Source: an uncultured Bacteroidales bacterium (GTDB lineage Bacteria; Bacteroidota; Bacteroidia; Bacteroidales; UBA932). Taken from it: a stretch of DNA of 6,726 bases. The stretch covers positions 1-6,726 of the forward strand of contig CABTXO010000092.1 in NCBI GenBank assembly GCA_902488725.1, read 5' to 3'. The position numbers and the translations under genes were made by a program. The first letter of the stretch is position 1. Every line of letters begins with the position of its first letter. The notes below the pieces were generated by a model. The model saw nothing but the letters and a program-made list of their open reading frames with translations. It did no database searches and had not been told where the DNA came from. Shown in pieces: positions 1 to 6,389 of the stretch.

Positions 1-2686
1 AGCGGGACTGCGGGATGACATGCTCGATCTGATAGTCCGTCGTGAAAAGCCGTGCCAGCGGGATCATTTCACCGGTGTAGGGAGACCGGTAACGTTGTTC
101 GAGCCACAGTTTGTAGCGGAACACCTCATTCCGGGTCGGCTGTTTCATCTCGTCCGTCTGGTTGAACTTCTTGAGAATGGCATCGACATCTTCGGGAATG
201 CCGTCATCTTCGACAAACTTTCCGAGTGCGGCATCATACCGCTCCCTCGAATTCAGCGCGTATTCTTCGTAGATTCTCAACAGATCCTGTTGGCTCGGAG
301 AATAGGGCCGAACGTTCTCGATCTTGAATTCGGGATTCAGGAATTCGGTCAGCAATGCCTTGATTCGCAGGTTTGCATTTTCGTTTTTCAGCATCCGGGC
401 CGCATCCCTCTTTCGCTTGTCCGCCGGGTTTTTCAAGTCCCGGCCCATCTCGATGTGGATTTCTGAAATGGTTCCGTACTGCTTCCAGATGTCCCGGACG
501 GTTCGCAATGTCTCCAGCACGACCTGCTCCACGATCGGGTTGCGCAGGGAAAATTGTTTGAAATGTTTCAGATACTCGTCTATGTCTTCCGGGGATTTCC
601 ACTTGTTGATGTCCTTGGTTTCGGAGTGCCGGTCATAGACGATGTAGCAGGCAAGCCAGACAGGAAGTCCTTTGAAATCAGCAACGTCCTTCAGATGAAT
701 CGCTTTTTCACGGACGCGGTTCCGGATGGCGTCGTCATATTCTCCGGAAAGGATCTTGTCGATTCGCTGCCGGGTGCTGCTGTCAATCTCGGTGTCGCTC
801 CAATATTTTCCCATCCGCATCAACGGCAGCAGTTTCTTGATGGCTTTTGCGGAATAGGCGCCATAATCCTTGGCGAAAGGCGGAGTTTTTTTGAAAGCCT
901 CGGCGAATTCCGGCCCCAGGTGGCGTTTGTTGGCAAAAGAAACGAGCGCCTTGCCGATTTCGGCCTTGTCGACGATGGAATAAAGAATATGCCAGAGGGC
1001 CGTTTCCATCTCTTTCGTCAAAGCGTCGGCGGGGATGCCGGCCTTTTTCAGGCGCGACAACATCATGGAATGCGTTTCATTGCAGGGATAGGACTTGTCT
1101 TCGACATAATTCCAGCGATAGGGAAATTCCGCATCCTTTTCTTTCGTTTTCTTGCATTTGAAATAGGTTCCGAACAGAGCCTTCTGGTCGATCTGTTCCC
1201 GCTCGTTCAGCCAGTCGAACAAACGGGTGTAATCCTCCTCGGTCTGCAGAATGTCCTGCGTAATGTCCACATCCGTCTTCACGCGCCCCTCGACCACCTG
1301 CGTACGCTCGTAGATTCGTAAATTTTGAATAAACTGCCAGAGGCGGAATTCCTGGAACAACGGGTGAGACTTGGCAATGCACTTGACGGGAACTCGGATT
1401 TTTTCGCCGCTTTCCTTGTCAACATATTCATGAAACTCGTAAGGACAGTTATCGATCAGCGACTTCTTGCTTTTCAGGGGGCGCTGATAGAACAGGATGT
1501 CTTCCAGAAACAGGAACGTGAAATCGTGCGGCGTCAGGTTGTTCCGATGCGCTTCATTGTTTGGGTACAATGCGCTTACGCAACAGTTGTAAAGATCCCT
1601 GTCCTGCAGTTCCAGGAGAAACTGTTTCTGTGTGTCGAGAATATTCCGCAACTCGTCCTTGTAATACTTCCTTTCGACGGTCCCTATTAATTTTCCCCGT
1701 ACTTTCTGAGCCGGATTCTGCAACAATGCATCGTATATGTAGGCCCCGACAGTCTTTCCGGATCGTTCGATGTCCTGTTCGGTCTTCTTTTTGACCAGCA
1801 TCCAGTCGTTTTCGTCCGGAGCGCTGAAAGAGCGTGCAACCGCACCCTCTTTGTCGAGCTTCGGAGTTCCGTCCGGATTCAGTTTTGTCGTTACGATGAA
1901 TTCTTTGGTCTTTCCTACCCAGTCAAGCGGCTGATTGCTTTTTCTGTGGTAGATCCAGCCGTTTTCAAGCAGCACATCATACCAGATATCCTTGCTTTTT
2001 GCGCTGTTTCCTTCCGCGAGGTTGACGGAGACAACTTTCAGCGCATGATATTCTTTTGATTCCTTCTGTTCCGTTTCGTCATCCTCTCCCCGCAATTGGT
2101 TGTACCCGCGCTTTTGATTGAAGTTCAGGAGGATCCAGGCGAGTTCTTCTTTTGAAACAGGCTTCGTGAGCGCTTTCTTGCGCAAGTAGTACAGGGTCCA
2201 GTCCATCGGAATCTTCTTGCCTCCCGCAATCAGTTCGGGCTGATGCTGCCGGAAGTCCGTCAACATCTCACGGAACGCGTCCATGAATAGAAACTCGTAC
2301 TGTCCTTCCGCATTTTTCCGCCAGGCGAGTTTCGGCTCCGTTTCCTTCAGAAAATGGCCGTATCGGTCCAAATTCTTTGCATAATGCTCCGGCAAAAATC
2401 CGAGGAGATCCAAAACACGGTGCAGACGCTCTCTCCGGAGCAGTTGCCTTTCGAGCAACCGTCTCGCCCCGCGGCATCTTGTTCTTTCTTTTGTCTGGGA
2501 GACGGAATTCCCTTTTGCGAAATCACCCAGTGTGGCAGCGTCCATGGGAATGATTCTGCTCCCGGAAGCTTTTATGGCAACCGGTTTGAAGCCTGTCCGA
2601 TGCTCATCCAATTGAACTTTTTCTGCTTCGATGACTGCCCAGCCGACGCTGTTCGTTCCGAGGTCCAGCCCAACAATGGTACTCAT
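1..2686 (-). CDS. cas9: CRISPR-associated endonuclease Cas9, subtype II-C (5' part; gene runs off the left edge)
   Basis: RNA-guided DNA endonuclease, the effector of a type II CRISPR-Cas system; it uses a crRNA:tracrRNA duplex to cut invading DNA with two nuclease centres. I read this frame from the ATG at 2686 to base 1 and found no stop, giving 895 visible residues; the 3' end is outside the window. RuvC-I is at residues 4-20 (IVGLDLGTNSVGWAVIE, catalytic Asp8). An arginine-rich bridge helix follows at about 66-92, then a long REC lobe. RuvC-II lies around residue 746 (IHIEMGRDLK, catalytic Glu746). The HNH domain begins near the edge (YQIEHVIPQSR, catalytic His889). The rest of HNH, RuvC-III and the PAM-interacting domain are unseen. 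The spacing of these motifs fits the roughly 1,400-1,500-residue Bacteroidota II-C proteins. The start is chosen because RuvC-I begins four residues in, as is usual. No clear Shine-Dalgarno is seen. GC content looks lower than in the genes to the right, suggesting transfer. Confidence 0.96.
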   Translation of the reverse strand, partial: MSTIVGLDLGTNSVGWAVIEAEKVQLDEHRTGFKPVAIKASGSRIIPMDAATLGDFAKGNSVSQTKERTRCRGARRLLERQLLRRERLHRVLDLLGFLPEHYAKNLDRYGHFLKETEPKLAWRKNAEGQYEFLFMDAFREMLTDFRQHQPELIAGGKKIPMDWTLYYLRKKALTKPVSKEELAWILLNFNQKRGYNQLRGEDDETEQKESKEYHALKVVSVNLAEGNSAKSKDIWYDVLLENGWIYHRKSNQPLDWVGKTKEFIVTTKLNPDGTPKLDKEGAVARSFSAPDENDWMLVKKKTEQDIERSGKTVGAYIYDALLQNPAQKVRGKLIGTVERKYYKDELRNILDTQKQFLLELQDRDLYNCCVSALYPNNEAHRNNLTPHDFTFLFLEDILFYQRPLKSKKSLIDNCPYEFHEYVDKESGEKIRVPVKCIAKSHPLFQEFRLWQFIQNLRIYERTQVVEGRVKTDVDITQDILQTEEDYTRLFDWLNEREQIDQKALFGTYFKCKKTKEKDAEFPYRWNYVEDKSYPCNETHSMMLSRLKKAGIPADALTKEMETALWHILYSIVDKAEIGKALVSFANKRHLGPEFAEAFKKTPPFAKDYGAYSAKAIKKLLPLMRMGKYWSDTEIDSSTRQRIDKILSGEYDDAIRNRVREKAIHLKDVADFKGLPVWLACYIVYDRHSETKDINKWKSPEDIDEYLKHFKQFSLRNPIVEQVVLETLRTVRDIWKQYGTISEIHIEMGRDLKNPADKRKRDAARMLKNENANLRIKALLTEFLNPEFKIENVRPYSPSQQDLLRIYEEYALNSRERYDAALGKFVEDDGIPEDVDAILKKFNQTDEMKQPTRNEVFRYKLWLEQRYRSPYTGEMIPLARLFTTDYQIEHVIPQSR

Positions 2687-2725
2687 GATGTGTTGTGTAT
2701 TAAAATCGTGGTTTATTTTCTTCCC

Positions 2726-2733
2726 CTAAGGTA
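2726..2733 (-). promoter_or_regulatory. candidate -7 box of the cas9 promoter
   Basis: On the minus strand this reads TACCTTAG, one mismatch from the Bacteroidota -7 consensus TAnnTTTG, and it ends 39 bases before the cas9 ATG. A TTG lies upstream (2752-2750 read on the minus strand), but only 16 bases separate it from the box instead of the usual 19-21, so the match is weak. If real, it overlaps the tracrRNA promoter region, making 2687-2775 a compact divergent control region. Confidence 0.25.
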
Positions 2734-2740
2734 GTCATTC

Positions 2741-2771
2741 TTGCAGAATCAAAAAAGAAATCGTACTTTTG
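2741..2771 (+). promoter_or_regulatory. promoter of the tracrRNA (Bacteroidota sigma-70 type)
   Basis: TTG at 2741-2743 is followed after 20 bases by TACTTTTG at 2764-2771, an exact match to TAnnTTTG. The spacing equals the Bacteroidota -33/-7 arrangement (19-21 bases). It predicts a transcript starting near 2775-2778, just ahead of the anti-repeat, which supports both the promoter and the RNA gene. It points away from cas9. Confidence 0.65.
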
Positions 2772-2775
2772 TTCC

Positions 2776-2860
2776 ATACAGATTAAGCAATTCACAATAA
2801 GGATTATTCCGTTGTGAAAACATCAGGTTCAGCCATCGTCCTTCAACGGTGGCTTCTTTT
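2776..2860 (+). ncRNA. tracrRNA of the II-C CRISPR-Cas9 system
   Basis: Trans-activating CRISPR RNA, which pairs with the crRNA repeat and is held by Cas9. The anti-repeat is at about 2782-2797 (ATTAAGCAATTCACAA). It is followed directly by TAAGGATTATTCCG and TTGTGAAAAC, a core I recognise from Bacteroidota II-C tracrRNAs. TTCACAA (2791-2797) can pair with TTGTGAA (2812-2818) in the free RNA, and GGA/TCC (2801-2803/2808-2810) forms a small inner stem. A second hairpin at 2831-2854 ends in a T-rich run. The RNA is divergent from cas9, with a promoter match just upstream. The ends are estimates: the 5' end from the promoter, the 3' end from the hairpin and T-run. A small further stem (TGGC/GCCA, 2862-2872) leaves room for a slightly longer form. 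Identity is by sequence pattern and position; no array is visible to test the pairing. Confidence 0.82.
2831..2860 (+). terminator. intrinsic terminator at the 3' end of the tracrRNA
   Basis: A 9-bp stem is formed by AGCCATCGT (2831-2839) and ACGGTGGCT (2846-2854), with one T-G wobble and a 6-base loop. It is followed by TCTTTT (2855-2860). In II-C tracrRNAs the last hairpin commonly serves as both Cas9-binding stem and terminator. The T-run is interrupted by a C, so some read-through is possible. Confidence 0.6.
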
Positions 2861-2953
2861 ATGGCCAAGCCAAAATGTCCACAGTGTGTCCGCAGGGTAT
2901 AAAATGATGATAATGAGTAATATGTGGCTTTCAATGGGGCAAATTGTCGACCG

Positions 2954-2973
2954 ATTGATTTTTATGAATCAAT
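2954..2973. repeat. AT-rich inverted repeat
   Basis: ATTGATT (2954-2960) and AATCAAT (2967-2973) are perfect 7-base complements around a 6-base loop, and ATTTTAT follows. It could be a weak terminator-like hairpin or a protein-binding palindrome. The stem has only one G-C pair, so chance is a real alternative. Confidence 0.3.
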
Positions 2974-3002
2974 ATTTTATGCACAACGGAAAATTGGGGG
3001 GG

Positions 3003-3054
3003 GTCCTTGCGAAGTGTCCTTGCAAAGTGTCCTTGCGAAGGGTCCTTGCAAAGG
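3003..3054. repeat. four tandem copies of a 13-bp unit, GTCCTTGCRAAGK
   Basis: Units start at 3003, 3016, 3029 and 3042. Position 9 alternates G, A, G, A and position 13 is T, T, G, G, so the array also reads as two 26-bp doublets that differ only at position 13. Each unit holds CCTT and AAG around GCG or GCA, able to form a tiny hairpin (complete 4-bp CCTT/AAGG stems in units 3 and 4). The 13-bp period does not keep a reading frame, which argues against coding. The array sits directly after a G8 tract and 35 bp before the glycyl-tRNA synthetase -7 box. Confidence 0.9.
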
Positions 3055-3066
3055 GCTGGCGCTGCA

Positions 3067-3096
3067 CTGAAATTTCCCCAAAAATCATTATTTTTG
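3067..3096 (+). promoter_or_regulatory. promoter of the glycyl-tRNA synthetase gene
   Basis: TATTTTTG at 3089-3096 is an exact TAnnTTTG -7 box. CTG at 3067-3069, 19 bases upstream, is a two-of-three match to the -33 TTG. Transcription would start near 3100-3102, leaving a leader of only about 13-15 bases before the ATG at 3115. No Shine-Dalgarno fits in it, as is common in Bacteroidota. Confidence 0.6.
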
Positions 3097-3114
3097 TAAA
3101 CTAAACCGAATGAC

Positions 3115-4653
3115 ATGACACAGGACGAGCTTTTCAAGGTGCTGGTGGCGCATTGCAAGGAATACGGATTCATATTCCCTTCCAGCGAGATTTATGACGG
3201 TCTGGCGGCGGTCTACGACTACGGCCAGATGGGTGTGGAGCTGAAGAACAACATCAAACGGTACTGGTGGGACGCGATGACGCGCCTCAACGAGAACATC
3301 GTGGGCATCGATTCCTGTGTGTTCATGCACCCGAAGGTCTGGGTGGCATCCGGCCACGTGGGCGCCTTCAACGACCCGCTGATCGACAACAAGGATTCCA
3401 AGAAGCGGTACCGCGCCGACAACCTCATCGAGGACTATCTCGGCAAAATCGAGGAAAAGATTGAAAAAGAGGTCGCCAAGGGCCGCAAGCGCTTCGGCGA
3501 TGCCTTCGACGAGGCGCAGTTCCGCGCCACGAACCCCAACGTGCTGCGCGAAAAAGCCAAGTACGACGAGGTGCACGAGCGTTTCGTCAAGGCCGAGCAG
3601 GCGAACGACCTCAAGGAATACAAGCAGATCATCCTGGACTGCGGGATCGTGGACCCGATCTCCGGTACGAAGAACTGGACCGACGTACGGCAGTTCAACC
3701 TGATGTTCTCGACGCAGATCAGCAACACCGGCGAGGCGGACGACAAGATCTACCTCCGTCCCGAGACCGCCCAGGGCATATTCGTGGACTATCTGAACGT
3801 CCAGAAGACGGGCCGGATGAAGATACCGTTCGGCATCGCCCAGATCGGGAAGGCCTTCCGCAACGAGATCGTCGCACGTCAGTTCATCTTCAGAATGAGG
3901 GAGTTCGAGCAGATGGAGATGGAATTCTTCTGCCGTCCGGGGACTGAAATGGAATGGTTCAAGTTCTGGAAGGAGAAGCGGATGGCCTGGCATGTCAACC
4001 TCGGCATGGGGGCGGAGAACTACCGCTTCCACGACCACGAGAAACTGGCGCACTACGCCAACGCCGCGACGGACATCGAATTCAATTTCCCTTTCGGCTT
4101 CAAGGAACTGGAAGGCGTGCATTCCCGGACCGACTTCGACCTCGGGAATCACCAGAAATTGTCCGGCAAGAAGATCCAGTACTTCGATCCCGAAACGGGC
4201 GAAAGCTATGTACCGTACTGCGTGGAGACTTCGATCGGCGTGGACCGCATGTTCCTGACCGTACTCTCCCATGCCTACAAGGTGGAAGACCTGGAAGGCG
4301 GCGAATCCCGCGTGGTGCTGAGCATCCCGGCGCCGCTGGCTCCCGTCAAGGTGGCCGTGCTGCCGCTCCTGAACAAGGACGGTCTGCCGGAAGTCGCCCA
4401 GAAGGTCATGGACGAGTTGAAATACGACTTCTCCTGCCAGTACGACCCGAAGGATTCCATCGGCAAGCGGTACCGCCGTCAGGATGCGATCGGCACGCCG
4501 TTCTGCGTCACGATCGACCATGACACCCTTGACGACAGCTGCGTTACGATTCGCGAGCGCGACTCGATGGCGCAGAAGCGCATACCGATCGCCGAACTTC
4601 GCGGCATCATAGACAAGGAAGTGAATATGAACAACTTGCTCCGCAAGCTGTAA
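3115..4653 (+). CDS. glyQS: glycyl-tRNA synthetase, class II, single-chain alpha2 type
   Basis: Cytoplasmic enzyme that joins glycine to tRNA-Gly using ATP. The 512 residues match the usual length of the one-chain form, so no separate alpha/beta genes are expected. The N-terminal catalytic core shows the motif 1 region (YDYGQMGVELKNNIKRYWW, 34-52), the glycyl-specific RPETAQGIF (215-223), motif 2 with FRNE (248-251) leading into MREFEQMEMEFF (261-272), and motif 3 SIGVDR (373-378). The anticodon-binding domain spans about 405 to the end and includes SIGKRYRRQDAIGTPFCVTID. The protein looks intact. The ATG at 3115 gives the normal N-terminus; an ATG five bases earlier meets a stop after one codon. 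Its own promoter match lies just upstream. Base composition is clearly GC-richer than in cas9, and a long open frame on the opposite strand is a by-product of this. Confidence 0.97.
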   Translation: MTQDELFKVLVAHCKEYGFIFPSSEIYDGLAAVYDYGQMGVELKNNIKRYWWDAMTRLNENIVGIDSCVFMHPKVWVASGHVGAFNDPLIDNKDSKKRYRADNLIEDYLGKIEEKIEKEVAKGRKRFGDAFDEAQFRATNPNVLREKAKYDEVHERFVKAEQANDLKEYKQIILDCGIVDPISGTKNWTDVRQFNLMFSTQISNTGEADDKIYLRPETAQGIFVDYLNVQKTGRMKIPFGIAQIGKAFRNEIVARQFIFRMREFEQMEMEFFCRPGTEMEWFKFWKEKRMAWHVNLGMGAENYRFHDHEKLAHYANAATDIEFNFPFGFKELEGVHSRTDFDLGNHQKLSGKKIQYFDPETGESYVPYCVETSIGVDRMFLTVLSHAYKVEDLEGGESRVVLSIPAPLAPVKVAVLPLLNKDGLPEVAQKVMDELKYDFSCQYDPKDSIGKRYRRQDAIGTPFCVTIDHDTLDDSCVTIRERDSMAQKRIPIAELRGIIDKEVNMNNLLRKL

Positions 4654-4683
4654 AACCTACATGCAAAATAATCTGATCAGTAC

Positions 4684-6363
4684 ATGAACCCTGGAAGAAT
4701 CATTGCCGCAGCGGCCTTCCTGCTGTCCGCTGCCGTTGGCTTCGCCCAGCCGGCCGAAGTCGTGAAAACCCAGTGCGGGACCCCGACGGGTCAGCAGCGC
4801 TTTCCCCTGACCTCCTACCGCGAGCTGCCGCAATTCGTGCAGCCCGATCCCGCCGAATGGCGCAGCGTGAAGGGTCTGAATATTTCCTGGGCCGACAAGG
4901 ACGTCCGCTACGCAGCGACCTCCGTGCCGCTGGCCCGCAGCCTTACGCGCCTGTCGCTGTCCGGCTGGCGCGGCGAACGCGTGTTCGCCCAGGCGGTCGT
5001 GTGGACCGGACGGCCTGCAGCGGACATTTCTTATGAGATTTCGGATTTGACCGGCAAGGGCGGAAACAAGATTCCTTCCGCCGCTATCGAGACGGGCTTT
5101 GTGCGGTATGTGGTGGCGGATGAGTTGAACAAGGACGGAAAGAGCGGCTGCTCGGTGCGTCCGGACCACACGGTCTTTGACTCCAGCATGGTGGCCGACT
5201 GCGTGGATCCGTATCTGAAATCACTGACGATGTCCCCGATGCAGGCTCGGGCGATCTGGCTGACCTGCTGGATCCCGCAGGAGACGCCTGCCGGAAACTA
5301 TCGCGGCACCCTGACCCTGCTGGAGGGCGGCAGGCCGGCCGGGAGCCTCAAGCTGGATATCCGGGTTGAGGATCACGTGCTTCCCCTGCCGAAGGACTGG
5401 GCCTTCCATCTGGATCTCTGGCAGAACCCCTATGCCGTCGCGCGCTACTACCAGGTCCCGCTCTGGAGCGAAGCCCACCTGGAGGCCATGCGGCCGATCA
5501 TGCAGCGCCTGGCCAACGCCGGGCAGAAGGTGGTCACGACCTCCATCATTCATCGTCCCTGGAACGGACAGACCGAAGATGCTTTCTCGTCCATGGTGAC
5601 CTGGATCAAGGAATGGGACGGCACGTGGAAATATTCCTTCGAAGTTTTCGACCGTTGGGTGGAGTTCATGCATAGCTGCGGCATCACCGGGCAGATCAAC
5701 TGCTATTCCATGATTCCCTGGCGGCTGACCTTCCCCTATTTCGACCGTGCCGAGAATTCGGTCAAGGAACTGCACGCCGAACCCGGCGATCCTGCCTACA
5801 CGGATCTCTGGGGACATTTTCTGAAGGCCTTCGCGGCGCATCTCAAAGAGAAGGGCTGGTTCGACAGGACCACGATCGCGATGGACGAGCGTCCGATGAA
5901 GGTCATGCAGGAGGCCATCGCAGTCATCCACAAGGCCGATCCGGACTTCAAGCTCTCTCTGGCCGGCAACTACTATCCCGAGATCGAGTCGGAAATATTC
6001 GACTACTGTTCCACATGGCGCGGTTCCTTCCCGGACGATGTGATCGCCAGGCGGAGGGCCGAAGGCAAGTTCACGACCTACTACACCTGCTGCGCCGAGC
6101 CCACGCCCAACACTTTCACCTTCTCCCCGCTGGAGGAGGCGTCCTACATCGGACGGGCGATCGCTGCCCGCAAGGCGGACGGCTACCTGCGATGGGCCTT
6201 CAACAGCTGGCCGCTGGAGCCGCTGCTGGATTCCCGTTTCCGCACCTGGGCTTCCGGAGACACCTATCTGGTCTACCCCGGGAACCGCACTTCGCTGAGG
6301 TTCGAGCACCTGATCGACGGCATCCAGGCCTTCGAGAAGCTGCGGATTCAGCAAGGAAAATGA
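4684..6363 (+). CDS. secreted glycoside hydrolase, GH123 family (DUF4091 catalytic domain)
   Basis: Probable exported beta-N-acetylgalactosaminidase-type enzyme; characterised GH123 members release beta-linked GalNAc from glycans by substrate-assisted catalysis. The 559-residue product starts with a signal peptide (Arg5, hydrophobic 6-20, likely cleavage after GFA at 21/22, no lipobox Cys), so it should act in the periplasm or outside. A beta-rich N-terminal domain covers about 30-230. The (beta/alpha) catalytic domain begins around FHLDLWQNPYAVARYY (241-256) and carries the adjacent Asp401-Glu402 pair (AMDERP), which fits the catalytic Asp-Glu of GH123. The end, with WASGDTYLVYPG and RFEHLIDGIQAFEKLR, is the usual close of the domain, but the protein stops only a few residues later. 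The gene starts 30 bp after the synthetase stop with no promoter box seen, so co-transcription is plausible. Family call is firm; exact substrate is not known. Confidence 0.87.
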   Translation: MNPGRIIAAAAFLLSAAVGFAQPAEVVKTQCGTPTGQQRFPLTSYRELPQFVQPDPAEWRSVKGLNISWADKDVRYAATSVPLARSLTRLSLSGWRGERVFAQAVVWTGRPAADISYEISDLTGKGGNKIPSAAIETGFVRYVVADELNKDGKSGCSVRPDHTVFDSSMVADCVDPYLKSLTMSPMQARAIWLTCWIPQETPAGNYRGTLTLLEGGRPAGSLKLDIRVEDHVLPLPKDWAFHLDLWQNPYAVARYYQVPLWSEAHLEAMRPIMQRLANAGQKVVTTSIIHRPWNGQTEDAFSSMVTWIKEWDGTWKYSFEVFDRWVEFMHSCGITGQINCYSMIPWRLTFPYFDRAENSVKELHAEPGDPAYTDLWGHFLKAFAAHLKEKGWFDRTTIAMDERPMKVMQEAIAVIHKADPDFKLSLAGNYYPEIESEIFDYCSTWRGSFPDDVIARRRAEGKFTTYYTCCAEPTPNTFTFSPLEEASYIGRAIAARKADGYLRWAFNSWPLEPLLDSRFRTWASGDTYLVYPGNRTSLRFEHLIDGIQAFEKLRIQQGK

Positions 6364-6389
6364 AGTTGTGCCAGACGAAACAGACCCGG

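Larger units (their letters stand above)
2861..3088. other. non-coding spacer between the tracrRNA and the glycyl-tRNA synthetase gene
   Basis: I see no credible gene on either strand. The short open frames here run through the tracrRNA, the G8 tract and the 13-bp repeats, and their products are unlike known proteins. Contents, left to right: a small stem at 2862-2872, an AT-rich inverted repeat at 2954-2973, eight G in a row at 2996-3003, and the tandem repeat at 3003-3054. The left part is AT-rich and the repeat part is GC-richer. Confidence 0.6.

Noticed and set aside
554..1321. 255-codon plus-strand open frame
   Set aside because: It is the mirror of the continuous cas9 frame on the minus strand, and its product has no recognisable domain.
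2749..2934. 61-codon minus-strand open frame upstream of cas9
   Set aside because: It is antisense to the tracrRNA and overlaps its promoter; the protein resembles nothing known.
3003..3054. The 13-bp repeats as a CRISPR array
   Set aside because: The units are 13 bp and directly adjacent with no spacers, and they do not pair with the tracrRNA anti-repeat.
2814..3173. Small open frames in the spacer (plus 2814-3104, minus 2931-3173)
   Set aside because: They run through the tracrRNA hairpin, the G8 tract, the 13-bp tandem repeat and the glyQS promoter; nothing supports translation.
3088..4521. 477-codon open frame on the minus strand opposite glyQS
   Set aside because: It lies antisense to a gene with unmistakable class II synthetase motifs; the product is low-complexity (rich in V, L, H, E, R) and matches no family I know. 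It is a by-product of GC-rich codon use.
4661..4687. Eight-codon open frame (ATG at 4661) ending in TGA over the hydrolase ATG
   Set aside because: Too short to support, with no ribosome-binding signal; such overlaps occur by chance in 30-bp gaps.
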